From Candidatus Doudnabacteria bacterium Gr01-1014_77 (lineage in GTDB: Bacteria; Patescibacteriota; Doudnabacteria; UBA920; VMFF01), in assembly GCA_007375915.1 (NCBI GenBank), contig VMFF01000030.1:1-6256 (forward strand): a stretch of 6,256 nucleotides of DNA, written 5' to 3'. Position numbers and translations under genes: made by a program. Position 1 is the first letter of the stretch; each line of letters opens with the position of its first letter. The notes beneath the pieces were generated by a model that did not search any database, was not told the origin of the DNA, and was given only the letters and a program-made list of their open reading frames with translations. Positions 4,356 through 6,256 of this stretch are shown here, one piece after another.

Positions 4356-6256
4356 ATGGCACCAAAAAATAAAGATAAGAAAAATTCAAAATTAAGCCCA
4401 AAAATATCTAGAGACAATATTTTAAGTAGTATTAAAAATGAAACAAAACAAGGTATTTTTGCAGTAGCCTTTTTTGTCTTATCAATAATTTTTATATTAG
4501 CTTCCATAAAGACAGGGTCTGTGGGAGCCGAAGTCTATTATGCCGGACCTGTTGGAAAAGAGGTATACAGACTACTTTCGATATTACTTGGAATCGGTTA
4601 CTTTCTGATTCCAATTTTTTTTCTACTGCTTAGTATTTCTTTTTTTAAAAAAGAGGAGAGGAATTTTAATAACATTAAGTTTCTTGGTGGAGTATTATTT
4701 TTTGTGTCCGGACTTGGAATAATAGATCTTGTATCTAGACAGTATTGGACAGCTCGTGGAGGTCAACTTGGATGGGTCATATCTACCCCACTTCTTAACA
4801 TGTTCGGTTTTTATACAAGTGGAATAATCTTAATCGCACTTCTTATCATCTCATGCCTTGTACTTTTTGAAACAAGAATTACTGTAGATTCCATTTTATT
4901 CTGGAGAAAATCTAAAGTGGAAGATGAGGAAGACGAGGATGAAGATATAAAAACCATAGCGAAAAAGATAGAGGAGGATGAAGAAGAAGAAAAAGAGGAA
5001 GAAGAAAATAAAGAACAAAAGAAAGAGAAAAAACAATCGAGAGGTATTTTTGTTAAAAAAAGCGATGAAGAGGAATCTGATATAAAGTACAACCCAAGGG
5101 TAATGAGTAGTACAAAATATGTCGCTCCCCCACTATCAATACTCGAAGATGATAAAGGAAGAATCGTGTCAGGTGACATAAAAGCAAATGCAAACATTAT
5201 AAAGAGAACTCTACAAAACTTTGGTATTGATGTAGAAATGGATGAGGTATCTATTGGACCTTCTGTTACTAGATATGCCCTGAAACCTGCAGAGGGTGTC
5301 AAAATATCCAGAATAATAGGTTTACAAAATGATTTATCTTTAGCGCTTGCAGCTCATCCGCTAAGAATTGAGGCACCAATACCTGGTAAATCTTTAGTTG
5401 GTATAGAAATACCAAATTCTGTAAAATCTACAGTTGGTCTTGCCAATCTCCTTGGCTCTGATGATTTCCAAAAATCTGACAAACCACTTCTAGTCACACT
5501 TGGTAAAGGTATTTCTGGGAAATCACACTTTGCTAATATAGCAAAAATGCCCCATGTGCTTGTGGCTGGAGCTACGGGATCTGGTAAATCTGTAACTATC
5601 CATGCGATCATTACCTCCCTACTTTACAGAAACTCACCAGAAAACCTAAGAATGATTATGATTGACCCAAAGAGAGTTGAGCTTACTTTGTATAATAAAA
5701 TTCCTCACCTTCTAACTCCCGTCATTACTGATGCAAAGAAAACAATACTTGCACTAAAATGGGCCACAAAAGAAATGGACAGAAGATACGATATACTGGA
5801 ATCAAAAGCAGCAAAAGATATAGACTCATACCACAAAAACATACTCGCCCCTGAACTTGAAAAAATTGAGGAATTGAAGAAAAAAGGCACATACGATCCA
5901 GAAAAACATATTGCGCCAGAGCCAATGCCATATATAGTCATTGTTATAGATGAGCTTGCTGATATTATGATGGCGTATCCAAGAGAACTTGAGGCAGGTA
6001 TAGTCCGCCTAGCTCAAATGAGTCGCGCCGTCGGTATTCACCTTATACTCTCAACACAAAGACCTTCTGTTAATGTTATTACCGGTATTATTAAAGCAAA
6101 CATACCTTCTAGAATTGCACTCCAGGTTGTTTCTCAGATAGATTCAAGAACGATTTTAGATACACCTGGTGCTGAAAAACTTCTAGGAGCTGGAGATATG
6201 CTCTATATTGGAGGTGAAATGTCAAAGCCCGTAAGAATACAATCAGCATTCGTATC
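4356..6256 (+). CDS. ftsK: FtsK/SpoIIIE-family DNA translocase (3' end outside the window)
   Basis: FtsK is a membrane-anchored ATPase that pumps double-stranded DNA at the division septum for chromosome segregation. The visible 633 residues show the expected order. Hydrophobic helices at about 33-51, 73-97, 109-127 and 140-171 form the membrane anchor. A short, highly acidic Glu/Asp/Lys linker follows (about 186-245). The alpha domain is at about 255-345 (NIIKRTLQNFGIDVEMDEV, GPSVTRYALKPAEGVK). The beta/RecA motor then has Walker A GATGSGKS (405-412), the conserved MIMIDPKRVELTLY (433-446), Walker B YIVIVIDELADIMM (526-539) and a sensor region LILSTQRPSVNVITGIIKAN. The frame is open at the window end at AEKLLGAGDMLYIGG...RIQSAFV, so the remaining beta end and any gamma winged helix lie beyond. 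The ATG at 4356 is fixed by an in-frame TAA at 4344-4346, and the next Met is at residue 150. No Shine-Dalgarno sequence is seen. The gene is divergent from the HTH gene. Confidence 0.96.
   Translation, partial: MAPKNKDKKNSKLSPKISRDNILSSIKNETKQGIFAVAFFVLSIIFILASIKTGSVGAEVYYAGPVGKEVYRLLSILLGIGYFLIPIFFLLLSISFFKKEERNFNNIKFLGGVLFFVSGLGIIDLVSRQYWTARGGQLGWVISTPLLNMFGFYTSGIILIALLIISCLVLFETRITVDSILFWRKSKVEDEEDEDEDIKTIAKKIEEDEEEEKEEEENKEQKKEKKQSRGIFVKKSDEEESDIKYNPRVMSSTKYVAPPLSILEDDKGRIVSGDIKANANIIKRTLQNFGIDVEMDEVSIGPSVTRYALKPAEGVKISRIIGLQNDLSLALAAHPLRIEAPIPGKSLVGIEIPNSVKSTVGLANLLGSDDFQKSDKPLLVTLGKGISGKSHFANIAKMPHVLVAGATGSGKSVTIHAIITSLLYRNSPENLRMIMIDPKRVELTLYNKIPHLLTPVITDAKKTILALKWATKEMDRRYDILESKAAKDIDSYHKNILAPELEKIEELKKKGTYDPEKHIAPEPMPYIVIVIDELADIMMAYPRELEAGIVRLAQMSRAVGIHLILSTQRPSVNVITGIIKANIPSRIALQVVSQIDSRTILDTPGAEKLLGAGDMLYIGGEMSKPVRIQSAFV

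Noticed and set aside
4811..5302. Minus-strand open frame rich in Ser within ftsK
   Set aside because: The poly-Ser runs are the complement of the GAA/GAT codons of the FtsK acidic linker.
5354..5941. Minus-strand open frames opposite the FtsK motor domain
   Set aside because: FtsK is unambiguous on the plus strand with Walker motifs in frame, so these are antisense shadows.

Overview
The window looks like an AT-rich chromosomal segment from a candidate-phyla-radiation bacterium (Patescibacteria, most likely Parcubacteria). The main reason is a secreted protein with an N-terminal peptidoglycan-binding domain of the GYFG..TK/GYFGPKTR type followed by Ser/Thr-rich beta-sandwich modules, an architecture I associate with that group. 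The lack of clear Shine-Dalgarno sequences before the three main genes is compatible with this. The assignment is inferred from family style, not from a marker gene.

Layout. On the minus strand, 198-2090 encodes the 630-residue secreted surface protein. Its last module is cut short after about 20 residues. The following sequence, in another frame (56 to about 254), reads as the C-terminal half of a cupredoxin-like domain that has lost the expected copper ligands. Upstream of this gene lies a striking 550-base noncoding stretch (2091-2640). It is clearly richer in GC (about 39% by hand count for 2161-2640) than its flanks (about 16-25%), is filled with back-to-back hairpins, is preceded by a near-consensus minus-strand promoter (2647-2675), and ends in a terminator-like hairpin plus T tract about 25 bases before the start codon. 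I read it as an unrecognised structured RNA: either a long regulatory leader of the surface-protein gene or a separate terminated ncRNA.

The next minus-strand gene (2984-3820) encodes a 278-residue protein with an unrecognised helical N-terminal domain, a polar linker and a C-terminal winged helix-turn-helix. A perfect 15-bp stem terminator (2858-2892) follows it. The octamer AAAGGACA and close variants are strongly over-represented in and around this gene, including a cluster directly upstream of its start, which suggests possible autoregulation.

The intergenic region 3821-4355 holds that cluster, a long palindromic dispersed-type repeat (4109-4186) and an extended -10 promoter (4270-4278). 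The promoter leads into a plus-strand ftsK/spoIIIE-type DNA translocase gene (4356 onward), which runs off the window end with membrane, linker, alpha and most of the beta/ATPase parts visible. The genes do not form one operon. FtsK is housekeeping (division/chromosome segregation), the surface protein is envelope-related, and the HTH protein is a putative regulator transcribed divergently from ftsK.
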